Source: Zea mays
Lineage: Eukaryota; Streptophyta; Magnoliopsida; Poales; Poaceae
Length of the DNA stretch: 64,000 bases
Reading direction: 5' to 3'
NCBI RefSeq assembly: GCF_902167145.1
Contig: NC_050099.1
Location: forward strand, 240,262,588-240,326,587
Under the pieces are notes generated by a model. The model did no database searches, was not told where the DNA came from, and saw nothing but the letters and a program-made list of their open reading frames with translations. Made by a program: the position numbers and the translations under genes. This document shows, one piece after another, positions 1-10,783 of this stretch (position 1 is the first letter of the stretch; each line of letters begins with the position of its first letter).

Positions 1-534
1 GTCCAAGCCGCTCACCTTATGGTACTCGTCCCTGCACAATGAGGCTAACAACACAGTAGTAGCTTGTGCATTTTTATGAATCTGTTCATTGATAAACAAA
101 GGACTATCCGAGCTATCAAATTTCATTCCACTCTCTACTATCTCCCATATACTAGGATGGAGAGAGAACAAGTGACTACGCATTTTGTGACTCCAAAATC
201 CGTAGTCCTCTCCATCAAAATGAGGAGGTTTACCAAGTGGAATGGAGAGTAAATGAGCATTGGTACTTTGAGGAATACGAGAATAATCAAAAGAGAAGTT
301 TGAATTAACCGTCTTCTTATTCTCGTAGACATTGTCGTCGTCCTTTTGGGAAGAAGAGGACTCGTCGCTGTCGTCGTAGTAGACGATCTCCTTGATGCGC
401 CTCGTCTTCTTCTTCTTCCCATCTCTTCGTTTGTGGCCCGAGCCCGAGTCGGTAGGCTTGTCATCTTTAGGCTCGTTGATGAAGGACTCCTTCTCCTTAT
501 CGTTGACCACCATCCCCTTGCCCCTAGGATCCAT
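1..534 (-). CDS. Gag, N-terminal part (Ty1/Copia, Sirevirus-type); runs off the window
   Basis: Capsid-type Gag of a Copia retrotransposon, which would assemble cytoplasmic virus-like particles. The frame is open for all 178 codons from the ATG at 534-532 to the window edge. The first ~60 residues are charged and Lys/Asp/Ser-rich. They are followed by the conserved block KPPHFDGEDYGFWSHKM and FSLHPSIWEIVE (about residues 98-130), typical of Copia Gag polypeptides of the Opie/Ji Sirevirus group. The start is 37 nt downstream of a primer binding site. No stop or frameshift is visible, so this copy may be recent. The rest of gag-pol and the other LTR lie to the left of the window. Sirevirus assignment rests on Gag plus the LTR palindromes. 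Confidence 0.85.
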   Translation of the reverse strand, partial: MDPRGKGMVVNDKEKESFINEPKDDKPTDSGSGHKRRDGKKKKTRRIKEIVYYDDSDESSSSQKDDDNVYENKKTVNSNFSFDYSRIPQSTNAHLLSIPLGKPPHFDGEDYGFWSHKMRSHLFSLHPSIWEIVESGMKFDSSDSPLFINEQIHKNAQATTVLLASLCRDEYHKVSGLD

Positions 535-570
535 CTCTTCGGGCGGTTAGTCCCTTTCTTGAAGAGAACG

Positions 571-582
571 GCTCTGATACCA
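571..582 (-). other. Primer binding site (initiator Met tRNA type) of Copia element 1
   Basis: Read on the minus strand this is TGGTATCAGAGC, the classic plant iMet-tRNA primer binding site. It sits 2 nt downstream of the LTR end, which fixes the minus orientation of the element. Confidence 0.85.
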
Positions 583-1176
583 ATTGAGAGCACCTAGAGG
601 GGGGCGGTGAATAGGTGATCTTGTAAAACTTGAAACTTAATACCACAAAACTTGATTAGGAGTTAGCACAAGAATGCCAAGTGGCTAGAGAAGAGTCTTT
701 GCAAGACACGATAACCACAAGAAGATCAATCACAGATAGACACAGTGGTTTATCCCGTGGTTCGACCAAGTTCAACACTTGCCTAGTCCACGTTGTGGCG
801 TCCCAACGGACGAGGGTTGCAATCAACCCCTCTCAAGCGGTCCAAAGACCAACTTGAATACCACGGTGTTTTGCTTTGCTTTACTATATCCCGTTTGTGA
901 GGAATCTCCACAACTTGGAGCCTCTCGCCCTTACACTTTGATGTTCACAAAGAAGCACGGAGTAAGGAAGGGATGAGCAACGCACACAAGATACGAAATC
1001 AGATCGACAACACGCACACAAGTCGCAATAAGAGCTCACAACACAACTCGACGAGTTCACAACTCAAATAGAGCTCTAATTGCTATCACAAAGAATCAAA
1101 TGCGCGGAATCGAGGTCTTGGTGCTTAGGAATGCTTAGAGAATGCTTGGTGTACTCCTCCATGCGCCTAGGGGTCC

Positions 1177-1184
1177 CTTTTATA
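1177..1184 (-). promoter_or_regulatory. TATA box of the Copia 1 LTR
   Basis: TATAAAAG on the minus strand, about 650 nt inside the LTR from its minus-strand start. It lies downstream of the palindrome array, as expected for a core promoter with the palindromes in U3. Confidence 0.6.
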
Positions 1185-1252
1185 GCCCCAAGGCAGCTAG
1201 GAGTCGTTGAGTGCATTCCAGGAAGGCAATTCTTGCCTTCTGTCGCCTGGCG

Positions 1253-1603
1253 CACCGGACAGTCCGGTGCACCACCGGACAGTCCGGTGCGGATTTCTTT
1301 CCTTCTTTGGCGAAGCCGACCATTGGCGCTTTGGAGCCGTTGGCGCACCGGACACTGTCCGGTGCACACCGGACAGTCCGGTGCCCCCTTCCGACCGTTG
1401 GCTCGGCCACGTGTCTCGCGCGGATCGCGCGGCCGACCGTTGGCCCGGCCGACTGTTGGCTCACCGGACAGTCCGGTGCACACCGGACAGTCCGGTGAAT
1501 TATAGTCGTACGCCGTTAATCACTTCCTGAGAGCAGCAAGTTCGCCTGAGTCAGCCGAGCGCACTGGACACTGTCCGGTGCACCACCAGACACTGTCCGG
1601 TGC
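1253..1603. repeat. Sirevirus palindrome array in U3
   Basis: Eight copies, in pairs, of CACCGGACAGTCCGGTG or the spaced form CACCGGACACTGTCCGGTG; the last two are degenerate. Conserved palindromes upstream of the core promoter are a published hallmark of Sirevirus LTRs. A protein-binding or RNA-hairpin role is inference. Confidence 0.85.
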
Positions 1604-1836
1604 ACCCAGACAGAGCTGACTATGGCTGAACAAAGTCATCTTTAATTTCAACTTGATTTTTCCTGTTTCCAGCACTTAGACACAATACATTAGTCTCTAA
1701 AACAATGTACTAAGTCTGAGAAACATACCTTTATACTTGATTTGTACTTTGTCCACCATTTAACACTTAGGCACTTGTGTTGGACACTAAATCACCAAAA
1801 TACTTAGAAATGGCCCAAGGGCACATTTCCCTTTCA

Positions 1837-3171
1837 TAGTGTGATGTTGATTTTGCCTATACCATGTTTGTTTGTATTGCTACGACTAGCAGCGAGGTTA
1901 CGAGTCACTTGAAGAGCAAGTCGGTACCTGGGAATCTCGAGTCTCACGCAAGTTGTGCCCTTGACCACTTTTATTTACCCAATAATGTTCTCTATAATCA
2001 TTTTATCATGCATAGGCTTAATTTTGATTGGACCCAATAGGTCACCCTAGTTTGGTCATCTTTACACCTTGTTTATCCCTGAACTTATGGGTAGTCTTTG
2101 CTATTGCTATATATGGTTTTGGGTGTTGAGATAACTACTACACATGGTCATTCTTTAATATTACTATTCTATTTCTGTTCATGATAAGACTGTTATGTTA
2201 ATTGGAACATGGAGCTTAACTTGAGAAACACGTGCCGCCACAAGGGTGGAATGGGACGCCCTTGGCTGACTAATTAGGAAAGCTAGTGGAGGATTACCTT
2301 ACCCGAAAGGGGCAAGGATAGTAGGGGAGTAGGCATGTAGGGAGGTTCTCGGGTTGATTTTGTTGCGATGGCGGTTAGACGAGGGATTCCTGCATTGCTT
2401 TTCCTAGAAACTGTAGCGGGATTTCTGAAGCTAGTGGAACTTTGTAAAGGCCTCGTAGCGTTATCCTGCCTCGCTTCCTTGGTAGAGGTGTATGGGGTCC
2501 GATCAACCCCGTGGCAAATGGGTAACATGACTTGTAGGTAAAGGATACAACCTCTGCAGAATGTAAAACCGGTATACTAGCCATGCTCGAGGTCATGAGC
2601 AGCTTAGGACTCTTGCATGATTAATTTATGTAATTAAATTCATTTTGTCATTTGCATCGCATTGTGGTTTACTATTAATTTTGATCTATTATTACTTTGG
2701 TTTGGTATCTACTTATACTTAGTAACAACTAATAAAATTTTGACCAACTTTAAAAGCAATGCTCAGCTTTAACCATCCTCTTTGGTAAGACTTACACTTC
2801 ACATCAGCTCCCACCTTTGGCGAGTTCATGCACATTATTCTCCACAACTTGTTGAGCGATAAACGTATATGAGCTCACCCTTGCTGTCTTACCCCCCCAC
2901 AGGTCAAGAACAGGTACCACAGGATGAGGCGCATGGAGGATGTTGTGATGAGTTCGCAAGAGGTCTAGGCCGTCGTCTCCCAGTCAACTTTGGGTTGCTA
3001 GATCATTGTCTTCATATAATGTAGTTATTTATTTATTTTATACAGAACTTCTATTATATAGTAAAGATGTGACATTCGTTTCTGTACCATGAGTCATCAT
3101 ATGTGTGAGACTTGGTCCGAGCACACAGGATGATTATGTTCGCGCTCGGGTCCCTAAAACCCGGGTGTGAC
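1837..3171 (+). mobile_element. 3' part of an LTR related to element F, interrupted by Copia element 1
   Basis: It ends AAACCCGGGTGTGACA, like the F LTR (AAAACCGGGTGTGACA). It shares with F the block around 2220-2610 (AGGGTGGAATGGG, TTTGTAAAGGC, ACAACCTCTGCAGA and a GTATACTAGCC/GATATATCAGCC equivalent) and the CTCACCCTTGCT-C-tract-CAG motif at 2851-2902. The 5' part is presumably beyond Copia element 1. I cannot tell whether it is a solo LTR or one end of a full element. Confidence 0.75.
2851..2902 (+). promoter_or_regulatory. Conserved LTR motif with 3'-splice-site look
   Basis: TTGAGCGATAAACGTATA-type half, then GAGCTCACCCTTGCT, a C-rich tract and ACAG at 2899-2902. It is equivalent to the motifs at 7524-7556 (minus) and 21731-21784. 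A splice-acceptor function is inferred from sequence only. Confidence 0.45.
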
Positions 3172-3620
3172 AGAATAGCATTGTAATTCTCATCATCACT
3201 ATCTACAACATGCATTCGATTTTCTACTACGTCCCAAATGCTAGGATGAAGAGAAAATAAATGATTGTGCATCTTATGAATCCACCAAGAATAGTGCTCC
3301 CCATTAAAGTGAGGAGGTTTGTGAAGAGGAATAGACAATAAATGAGCATTGACATTGTAAGGAATACATAGATACTTAAAATACCTCTTAGAGTAGTTTT
3401 GTTTGACCATCTTTTGTTTTGAAGAAAAGGAGACATCATCGTCCTTTAGAGAAGATTAAGAAGTGTCACTATCGTAGTAGATGATCTACTTGATGCGCTT
3501 CTTGTTCCCATCTTTCTTCATCTCAGATCCTGTGTTGATGGGCTTTTCTCCCTTCGGCTCGTTGTTGAGAGCTTCCTTCTCGTTGGTCACCTTGCCCTTC
3601 CCTTTATCGTCGTCGACCAT
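3172..3620 (-). pseudogene. Decayed Copia (Sirevirus-type) gag fragment
   Basis: Minus-strand Gag related to that at 1-534. It contains NAHLLSIPLHKPPHFNGEHY and FSLHPSIWDVVE. It starts at an ATG at 3620 but has an in-frame TAG at 3488-3486 and a TAA further on, so it is non-functional. It is cut at 3171/3172 by the LTR at 1837-3171, which therefore inserted into this gag. The primer binding site between gag and LTR has also decayed (TAGTATCGAAGCC in place of TGGTATCAGAGCC). Confidence 0.8.
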
Positions 3621-3668
3621 CTCTTTGGGTTGTTAGACCCAACGGAAGAGACTGGCTTCGATACTAAT

Positions 3669-4713
3669 TGAGAGCACCTAGAGGGGGGTGAATAGACGAT
3701 CTTGAATAAAATGCTTCAAATATAGAAACTTGGTCTATAAAAGGTGTTAGAGTAAACTGAAACCAAGTTTGGATGACAAAAGGAGAGAAAAATAGACTCT
3801 TTATTTAATTTCTCCCTTGAGATGTGTATGAAAATAGGAGCAATAAGTAAGTGAAGTTTAAACACTAAGGAAGACACAAATCGCAATAATGTAAATTGGA
3901 CAAGAGACACAACGGTTTTTCCTGTTGTTCGGCAAAGCCTACTCCACTTTGTGGTGACCTCCTTTGGTCAAGGGTTGCACTCAACCCTTCTCAAGTGATC
4001 TAAAGATCAAACTTGAGTGCCATAGTATTCTTCCTTATATCTCAACCCGTTTGTGAGGAACCTCCGCAAGTTAGAGTCCCTCACGCCTTACAACAGATGA
4101 TCACAATCAAATCAGAGTAAGAGAGGGAGTTAGAACACACACAAGTACAACGCATCAATAACACACACAAAAGCAAAGGCAAGAGCGCAACTATAAAAAC
4201 GACGGAGTAACGGCTCAGAAATGCGCTCAACTCTCTCTCAAATCACTAAACAGTGTGGTCACGTAGTCTCGAAGTTGTAGTGTGCACTTTTGATGCTTGG
4301 GTACCAGGAGAGGTTCCCTAGCACTTAGACAAATATAATCAGCAACTAAAACAATTTACTAAGTGTTGGGATCATACCTCTTTCATTCCTTTTCTTTAGG
4401 ATTTACTATATGTCCAAAAACTAAGTCCAAATTTCACTTTTCTTGCACAAAGGAGTTAGTATCTAAATAAAGGTGCAAGAAACATAGTATAATGTAAGTG
4501 CAACTTATTCAAGTACTTAAACCTCGTGTTTTGTAGTATTACCCAAATTTGCACTTTTGGCCTTCTAATTCAACTTATTTGGACTTTTTGCCTTCAATTT
4601 GATTTCTTTAAATCTATACTCATGCTCATATCAAGAATGTTAGACCAAAGTTGTGTGTTGAACATTTAATCACCAAAAAACTAGAAATGGCCTAAGGGCA
4701 GATTTCCCTCTCA
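3669..4713 (-). mobile_element. 5' LTR of Copia element 2
   Basis: A 1045-bp LTR starting TGAGAGCACCTAGAGG and ending TTTCCCTCTCA on the plus strand. It is related at both ends to the LTR at 585-1836. The middle is shorter and lacks the CACCGGAC palindrome array. It is the oldest-looking Copia piece here, judging by the decayed gag and primer binding site beside it. Confidence 0.8.
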
Positions 4714-6405
4714 CCTGCATCACAACGAGCAACGCGAGGCTCAAGCTATGAAAGCCAAGGGTTGGCGTGACTCAGGAGGAGTAATGATGACGCTTGAGTC
4801 CCTTGCCGCCCACACGTAGCCGACTTGAATAGCCCGATCAGAGAGCTCAGACGACCGAGACGAATACCGATGGACACATTTCTACCGGGGGTAGAACGAT
4901 TCATTCTACCACGACGCAGTAACTCCTTCCACGAGAAGCCGCTTGTAATTGCCCCTCCTTGGTCTAGAAATGGGGAGGGTCAGCAACAACCAGAGGAGGA
5001 AGAAGGCGGACAACCAAGAGAACATGAGACCACGATACTAAACGACTTAGTTGATAGAGAACACCCGATATGTAGAATCCTTAGCGACACAACCCATAGA
5101 GACCTTGGAACTCTTCCCTCTCTAGCCCGTTTGTAAACCTACTACGAGCATTGATCAACAAGATGTCGGTAGCGCAAGCCGCCGAAGACTGAAAGTAGGG
5201 ACGTTCTGCTCGAATCGGTATAAATCGTGTGCCCACTGAGCACATCATCCTAATTGTTGGAGCTGGTTCAAAACATCGACAAGTTTCTTAATTTTTTTCT
5301 TCTAAATCTACAAAGTTCCTATGTTAGCCTATTTTGTTCCTAAATGTAGCAACATAACCAGAACTCTCGAAACCAGCTGCTCGCCATTTTTTAGGCAAAT
5401 CCAACCACACGCCACTTTTTGGCGCCGTCTCTCTCACCCCCAACCTGACGCACACGTCACTGCTGCTTCGTCAACGAGCGAGACCTTCGTGTCACAGGCA
5501 ACGAGCTCATTTGCACCACTAAGTCCGATCGATCTCCCTGTGCGCGATTGAATGAACGAACTACATGTGCCTGAGCGAGAAGGTTTACTCCCTGTGCTCT
5601 GAGAAAATTGCGAGCGAGCAGCGGAGCAAGCACCGACGACGATCAAATCTACTCCACGGCTAAGACCTATAGGTGCACCACTCTCCTCCTTGGTACAAGG
5701 GATGTAGAACTCTGAATACTAAGCTGTAGAACACTTGAATACTAAGTAGAACCTGAACCCTTTTTTGAGAAAAAAAGGTACTTTACCAAATAAAAGAACA
5801 AGAATCAAAGCAAACTCAGAGAGTTGTAGTTGGTACATGGGCACTACTGATTAGAAACACAAACTTGACTACACAATAGCAAATTAACACAACCAAAATG
5901 AATAGAATGTAACAAAAAAAATTATGTCAAACAATTGGAAAACCAAGTATTGTTTAGAGGTCGACAATTAGATGTATCACAGGCGGCGACACGGATATTC
6001 AGAGATCACAGGCAGTGGCACAAAGTTTCAGATATTAACAATTGGGTGCATCAGACATCATCACAGGGCCACTATAAGTTTCAGATATCAATAATTGGGT
6101 GCTATTTGGCATTTGGCAAAATGAAACAAGAGTACTCTTTTATTATTTACAAGTGTACAATGCTTTGCATCGGCGACAATACGGTGGAGGTCTGCACCTA
6201 CACACAGCACTCGCCTGTATGGAGGTTTTCAAGGGAATAGTTCACTTCCACCTGCAGGTCCTGCACTCATTCAGCTGAAAGGAGGCTGTGTTGATCGGTG
6301 GATACTAAGTTTTGACCTCTAGGTCCTGCACTCAGCTATGATCCGTGGATAGTTTGTTTGCACTTGCAGGTCCTGCACACGGTTGAAAGGAGTCTGTATG
6401 CTATC
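4714..6405. other. Unassigned 1.7-kb stretch between Copia 2 and element A
   Basis: No LTR ends, retroelement motifs or recognisable protein. Two short open frames (4825-5136, 103 codons, with an acidic Glu-rich middle; 5935-6240, 101 codons) have no recognisable domain and may be chance. The second half has short direct repeats: TTTCAGATAT with a nearby AATTGGGTGC twice (about 6025-6105), and AGGTCCTGCAC three times (about 6255-6380). It is a candidate for low-copy sequence or an old degraded transposon. Confidence 0.5.
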
Positions 6406-6572
6406 TGTTGAGCACCAAAAGTGGCGGATGGTCTGGTCCTTGAGCCTGGACAGTTCGTGTGCTCTGCGATTAGATTAACTCGGGTAATTATCCTTATCTC
6501 GTGCGTGATTATCCATCTAATCACGTGTGAGTTGTTGGCTATCTCCTAAGAATAAGTCCAGACCTCCTCCCC

Positions 6573-6586
6573 TATAAATATAAAGG
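6573..6586 (+). promoter_or_regulatory. TATA box of the element A LTR
   Basis: TATAAATATAAAGG, preceded by a C-rich run. It is also present in the other LTR at 46361. The LTR transcript would start about 30 nt downstream. Confidence 0.6.
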
Positions 6587-6977
6587 GGTACGGCCGATTG
6601 AGAACCCTCGAACATATTTCAATCGAACCAATTACTTTATTTACCTTTCCAGCCCTAGGAGTAGATGTAGCGTAGTTCTAGTTGTAGCCTTCCGCATATC
6701 CACCTCCACCCCTATTCGACTCTACGTCGTTTACATCCGTCCTGGGGTGGCCTACCGATCCCAGGACGACCCTATAATCTTTACCCCTCCTGAGGGGCAA
6801 GATCTACTTCGTCTACTTCAATTCAAGATCTCTTCCTCGAATTGATCTCTTAATTTCTAGGCGACTATGTCGTCTGGAGACGCCCCGGTTGACCTGCTGA
6901 CCCGGAGCACCCTAAGGTCTCTCCCTAGGGGACGAGATCTAGGTCATACGAGGAGAAGAAGACGACCCTGCGCCATC

Positions 6978-7165
6978 GCGGACCGTCCGACCTAGAGGAC
7001 GGACCGTCCGGACTTCGCGCAGGGAAGGTGCAGCTTCTGCCGCCAGGTTGCGGACCGTCCGACCCAGAGCTCGGACCGTCCGGACTACGCGCAGGGAAGG
7101 CGCAGCTTCTGCCGCCAGGTTGCAGACCGTCCGACCTAGATCCGCGGACCGTCCGCGCCCCCGCA
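6978..7165 (+). repeat. 72-bp tandem repeat carrying GGACCGTCCG palindromes
   Basis: Units start at 6978, 7050 and 7122. Each has GCGGACCGTCCGAC and most have a second CGGACCGTCCGGAC. Similar GGACNGTCCG words recur inside the element A gag region (44600-44810 and 45480-45550). Confidence 0.8.
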
Positions 7166-7506
7166 GCGAGCACTGCCAGGCGACTCGGCGACCTGTCGTA
7201 GACCACCGCCACTGTTCACCTCGCAGAGTCGAACTGAAGCGTCCCCAATCCTCTGGGACTCAAATGTGATACAATTACTAGTCCCAGGAGGCTAGTAAAC
7301 ACATTTATACATCAGATGATACCAAATCTGCTTAAACGAGACAAACCTACAAAGGTGGCGAACAACTTTAAGAGTTGGTCCACAACTCGGGACATATCAT
7401 CAGAGTGGGGCTGAAGCAGCCCGATATACGCAGCGAAGCAATTCAGCGGTCCAACAGCCACAGGCAAGGTTGGGAACAGTCGTAACTCTTACCCGATCTT
7501 CTTTTT

Positions 7507-7556
7507 CTGAAAAAAACAACAAATAAGCAAGGGTGAGTACAAACGTACTCAGCAGC
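7507..7556 (-). promoter_or_regulatory. Conserved LTR motif with 3'-splice-site look (element B)
   Basis: Minus strand: TGCTGAGTACGTTTG followed by TACTCACCCTTGCT, then a T-rich tract ending in CAG at 7509-7507. The same arrangement is in the other B LTR (about 14147-14178) and in F and the 1837-3171 LTR. Confidence 0.5.
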
Positions 7557-8991
7557 CCACCTTCACCCGCGGAATGGGGAAATCAGATATAATGCATGGA
7601 ATATGTAGAGCTCAGGATATTTGCAGAAACAACAATATTTTATGCAGGGTTGTTTTGAAAAATATTTTGTATTTTGCAAAGTGCATCCTCTCCAAAAGGA
7701 GCAGGAAGTTTTTCAATATTAGAACAAAATCCCCTGGACTAAACCATCCAGGTATCTCAGCAGTTCCCACTGGTTTTCATTTTCAAAAACAGCTACTGGA
7801 CTTCCCGTCCACCATAGCTCACGGCTCAACCGCCGAACCTTTTTAAAAACCACTTTTCAAAAGCATCTCTTTTTTTGGAAAACAAAACATTAATTGCCAT
7901 ACCATACCAGACTCGTCCATTCCTGTGGACACAGACTATTCGAATAGGTTTTCAAACTCTGCGCAGAGGTGTACACTTTACCCACTAGTCCGGCTCTGCG
8001 ATCTCATGATCAATGAGATCCGAATCCGAATCTCTTTCTTTCCCCGCACATCCTAACCTTAACGGTTATCCGGAAGGAGTCAGGCCACCACCATGTCCAA
8101 ACCAGACAAAACTTTCCCCCTCCTTATCCTCCCGGTGCTCCCCAGCCTTCATAACCCTGGGGTTGGACCGTACGAGTTCAGATTGAGTGACTGCCCACAC
8201 AGTCTCGAGTGGTTGTACTTATCATGAGTACATGTAGTGAAAGATGACAAACCGGTCCTTATACGAGGGGACAATCCTTCTGCTCACGCCTAAACCAGCT
8301 GAGCCATCACCTTAGGCCCTCCCCTAAACCAGGGAGTCCCTGATTATCCCTACTCAAAGGTGATAAGGGTGAAAACCCTTCATCATACACATTTTGAAAA
8401 ACATTTTCTTTTGAAAACTCACACCTTTCCTCAAATCATTTGTAACAAATATATCAGGGATTGATTGCGGCAAGCGGCTGGGTGGCCATAATAACTTGTC
8501 TTAAAATCATATCATGCATAAAATAACAGGCTGAGGGTTGTGGTTGTAAAACATAGGTAATTTATGCATCAAAGGGATCCAGTGAGCTTGCCGTGCTTAT
8601 TCGGCGAAGGGGGAAGGGGAGCTCGCGGAACTGGCTTCTGGCTGCACCGCCTGGCGTAGACTTGCAGATCTGGCCTCCACGAGACGGCACGAACGCTCCA
8701 ATAACTATGCAACATGAATAAGCAAACATACAAACAAGCAAGTATACCAACAAATATTTTGTATAGTGGTCAGAATAGTGATACATGGATGGGTAGAGTC
8801 TTGAGTAGAATATGTGTCATGTGGTGTTGAGATACTACTAGTGGTGGAGAGGAGGTGCTTACCAGGAGGGTGGACTGGAGGCGAAGCGACACTATGCGTG
8901 TAACCGGCAGAGCAGAGTAACTGAGTGGGTGGGGTGTTTGCCTTGGCTGAGGGTGTTGAGTGTGTGTGGAGAGGGAGAGGGTAGCTGGGTG

Positions 8992-8999
8992 TATTTATA
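8992..8999 (-). promoter_or_regulatory. Second TATA-like box in the element B LTR
   Basis: TATAAATA on the minus strand, about 1.3 kb downstream of the upstream TATA box at 10266. The same sequence is in the other LTR near 15610. Confidence 0.35.
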
Positions 9000-9429
9000 G
9001 CTGGGTGTATGTGGTGTAGCACAGTGAAGTTCACTGTTGGTGAGAATAGTGACGAATGAATCGTCTGACTTAGTATGAACAGGAGAGTTATAGGCAGAAT
9101 ATGAGACAAGAGTATTTTGGGAGTTTTCTGGAATATGGACCATGCTTAAGGGATGACATGGTTGGATAGGGAATAGTTTGATAAGAATTTAGAAACGAGG
9201 ATTATTGGAATCTGAGTTTGGAAGCCTGGTTCGAAGGAATCTCAAAGTTAAGCGTGCTCAACTTGGAGAAACCTGGGATGGGTGACCAGATGGGAAGTTC
9301 CCTACTGGAAGGAAAATCACAGTCATCGGAGTTCGTATGACTGGAATATCGGTTTGGCTGGTTTTAGGTGGACTGGACAGCATGATGTATGAGTAGTTGA
9401 AATTTGGGGTGATCGGCTAATCGATGAAT

Positions 9430-10140
9430 AGTAATGATGAATAGTAACGATGAATAGTGACGACGAAAAAGGTAATAGATATCATCGATGAGTAGTAACA
9501 ATGATGAATAGTAACGATGATGAATAGTAACACTGAATAGTAACGATGGTGAATAGTGTCAGTGAATAGTAACAGTGAATAGTGATGATGAATAGTCGTA
9601 TGAACGAACGATGAACGATGAAAATGAACTATGAACGAACGATGAACGATGAATAGGAACTATGAACGAACGGACGAACGATCGAATGATCGGACGAACG
9701 AACGATCGGAATTCCGGCAGCATAACAGTAGGACAAAGATTATCTGGAAGAACGATGAATAGGGACCATGAACGAACGATGAACGATGAATAGGAACTAT
9801 GAACGAACGATGAACGATCGAATGATCGAACGAACGAACGATCGGAATTTCGGCAGCATAACGGCAGGACAAAGATTATTTGGATGAACGAACGGACGAA
9901 CGATCGAATGATCGGACGAACGAACGATCGAAATTTCGGCAGCATAACGGCAGGACAAAGATTATCTGGAAGAACGATGAATAGGGACTATGAACGAACG
10001 ATGAACGATGAATAGGAACTATGAACGAACGATGAATGATCGAATGATCGAACGAACGAACGATCGGAATTTCGGCAGCATAACGGTAGGAAAAAAGATT
10101 ATTTGGACGAACGAACGGACGAACGAACCAAGAACAGGGG
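9430..10140. repeat. Simple/tandem repeat block in the element B LTR
   Basis: Two parts. First come many ATGAATAGTAACGATG-type units (9430-9600). Then longer units follow, each holding GGCAGCATAACGG, AGATTAT(C/T)TGGA and runs of GAACGAACGATGAACGAT. The GGCAGCATAAC word occurs near 9715, 9851, 9940 and 10075. The counterpart block in the other LTR (16035-16620 and 42963-43145) is where element E landed. Confidence 0.85.
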
Positions 10141-10265
10141 ACGAACGATCGAACGATCCTTGTGCTAGTGTGTGCTTGTGTGGAACATGGAGTGGGTGTG
10201 TGGGGGGGGGGAAGAGAGTTGCCATGAAATGACTTGGGGTGGGATGAGAGGAGGCCCTTGCCCCT

Positions 10266-10274
10266 CTATTTATA
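10266..10274 (-). promoter_or_regulatory. TATA box of the element B LTR
   Basis: TATAAATAG on the minus strand, about 510 nt from the LTR start, conserved in the other LTR near 43250. It is probably the main core promoter. Confidence 0.5.
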
Positions 10275-10783
10275 GCCATGGTGGGGGGATTAGGGGGAGG
10301 GATGAGGGAATTAGTGGGAGGATGAGAGGATTAGTGGGAGATTAGCATGTATTTGTCTTGTATAAGTGAGATTAGCTTGTAGAGCTCACCGTATGACACT
10401 AGAGGCATACGTATACGTATGAGCATGAAGAAACTTATGAAGAAAATATTTATAGAGACTTGAAAAATGATTCTGAAGGTATTTCTCATGAGGAAAATAT
10501 CTGGAGATATATCGGTGGAATATTTGGGCAGTATTTCTGGAAAGAATCAGAGGGGATCACTTGGGAAATATTTGGACAGTATTTCTGGAAAGAATTTGAG
10601 GGGGGTCACTGGAGAAACATTTGTAGGATATTTTGAGGAGGATTTTGGAGAGAATATAGACCACTATATTTTATTTGCTGATATCAACTTGCAAACAAAC
10701 ATTTTGAAATGAAATTTGAAATTCATTTTGAATTTAGAGCAAGTTTGAGAAAATTTCAAGATTTGAATTTTTGGGATGCTACA

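Larger units (their letters stand above)
585..1836 (-). mobile_element. 5' LTR of Sirevirus-type Copia element 1
   Basis: A 1252-bp LTR. On the plus strand it starts TGAGAGCACCTAGAGG and ends CCCTTTCA, so it has terminal TG/CA and the minus-strand start TGAAAGGG. It adjoins the primer binding site and gag on its left. It contains a minus-strand TATA box and an array of CACCGGAC-type palindromes. Its partner LTR lies outside the window, so the target duplication cannot be confirmed; the right flank begins TAGTG. Confidence 0.85.
6406..7234 (+). mobile_element. 5' LTR of element A, first part
   Basis: Matches 46194-46653 closely over its first ~465 bp (TGTTGAGCACCAAAAGTGGC, then the TATA region). 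It continues past the point where the 3' LTR is cut. It ends at CGAAC (7230-7234), the target duplication of element B, and resumes at 43772. Confidence 0.85.
7235..10783 (-). mobile_element. 3' LTR of element B (intact)
   Basis: 3549 bp. By eye it differs from the other LTR by roughly 1 percent, with scattered substitutions plus small indels such as the A-run near 7511. It contains a tandem/satellite-like stretch (9430-10140), two minus-strand TATA boxes and the CTCACCCTTGCT motif. Confidence 0.9.

Noticed and set aside
9559..9945. Phe/Arg/Ser-rich repeated peptide frames on the minus strand of the B LTR
   Set aside because: They are translations of GAACGAACGAT simple repeats and change frame between the two LTRs.
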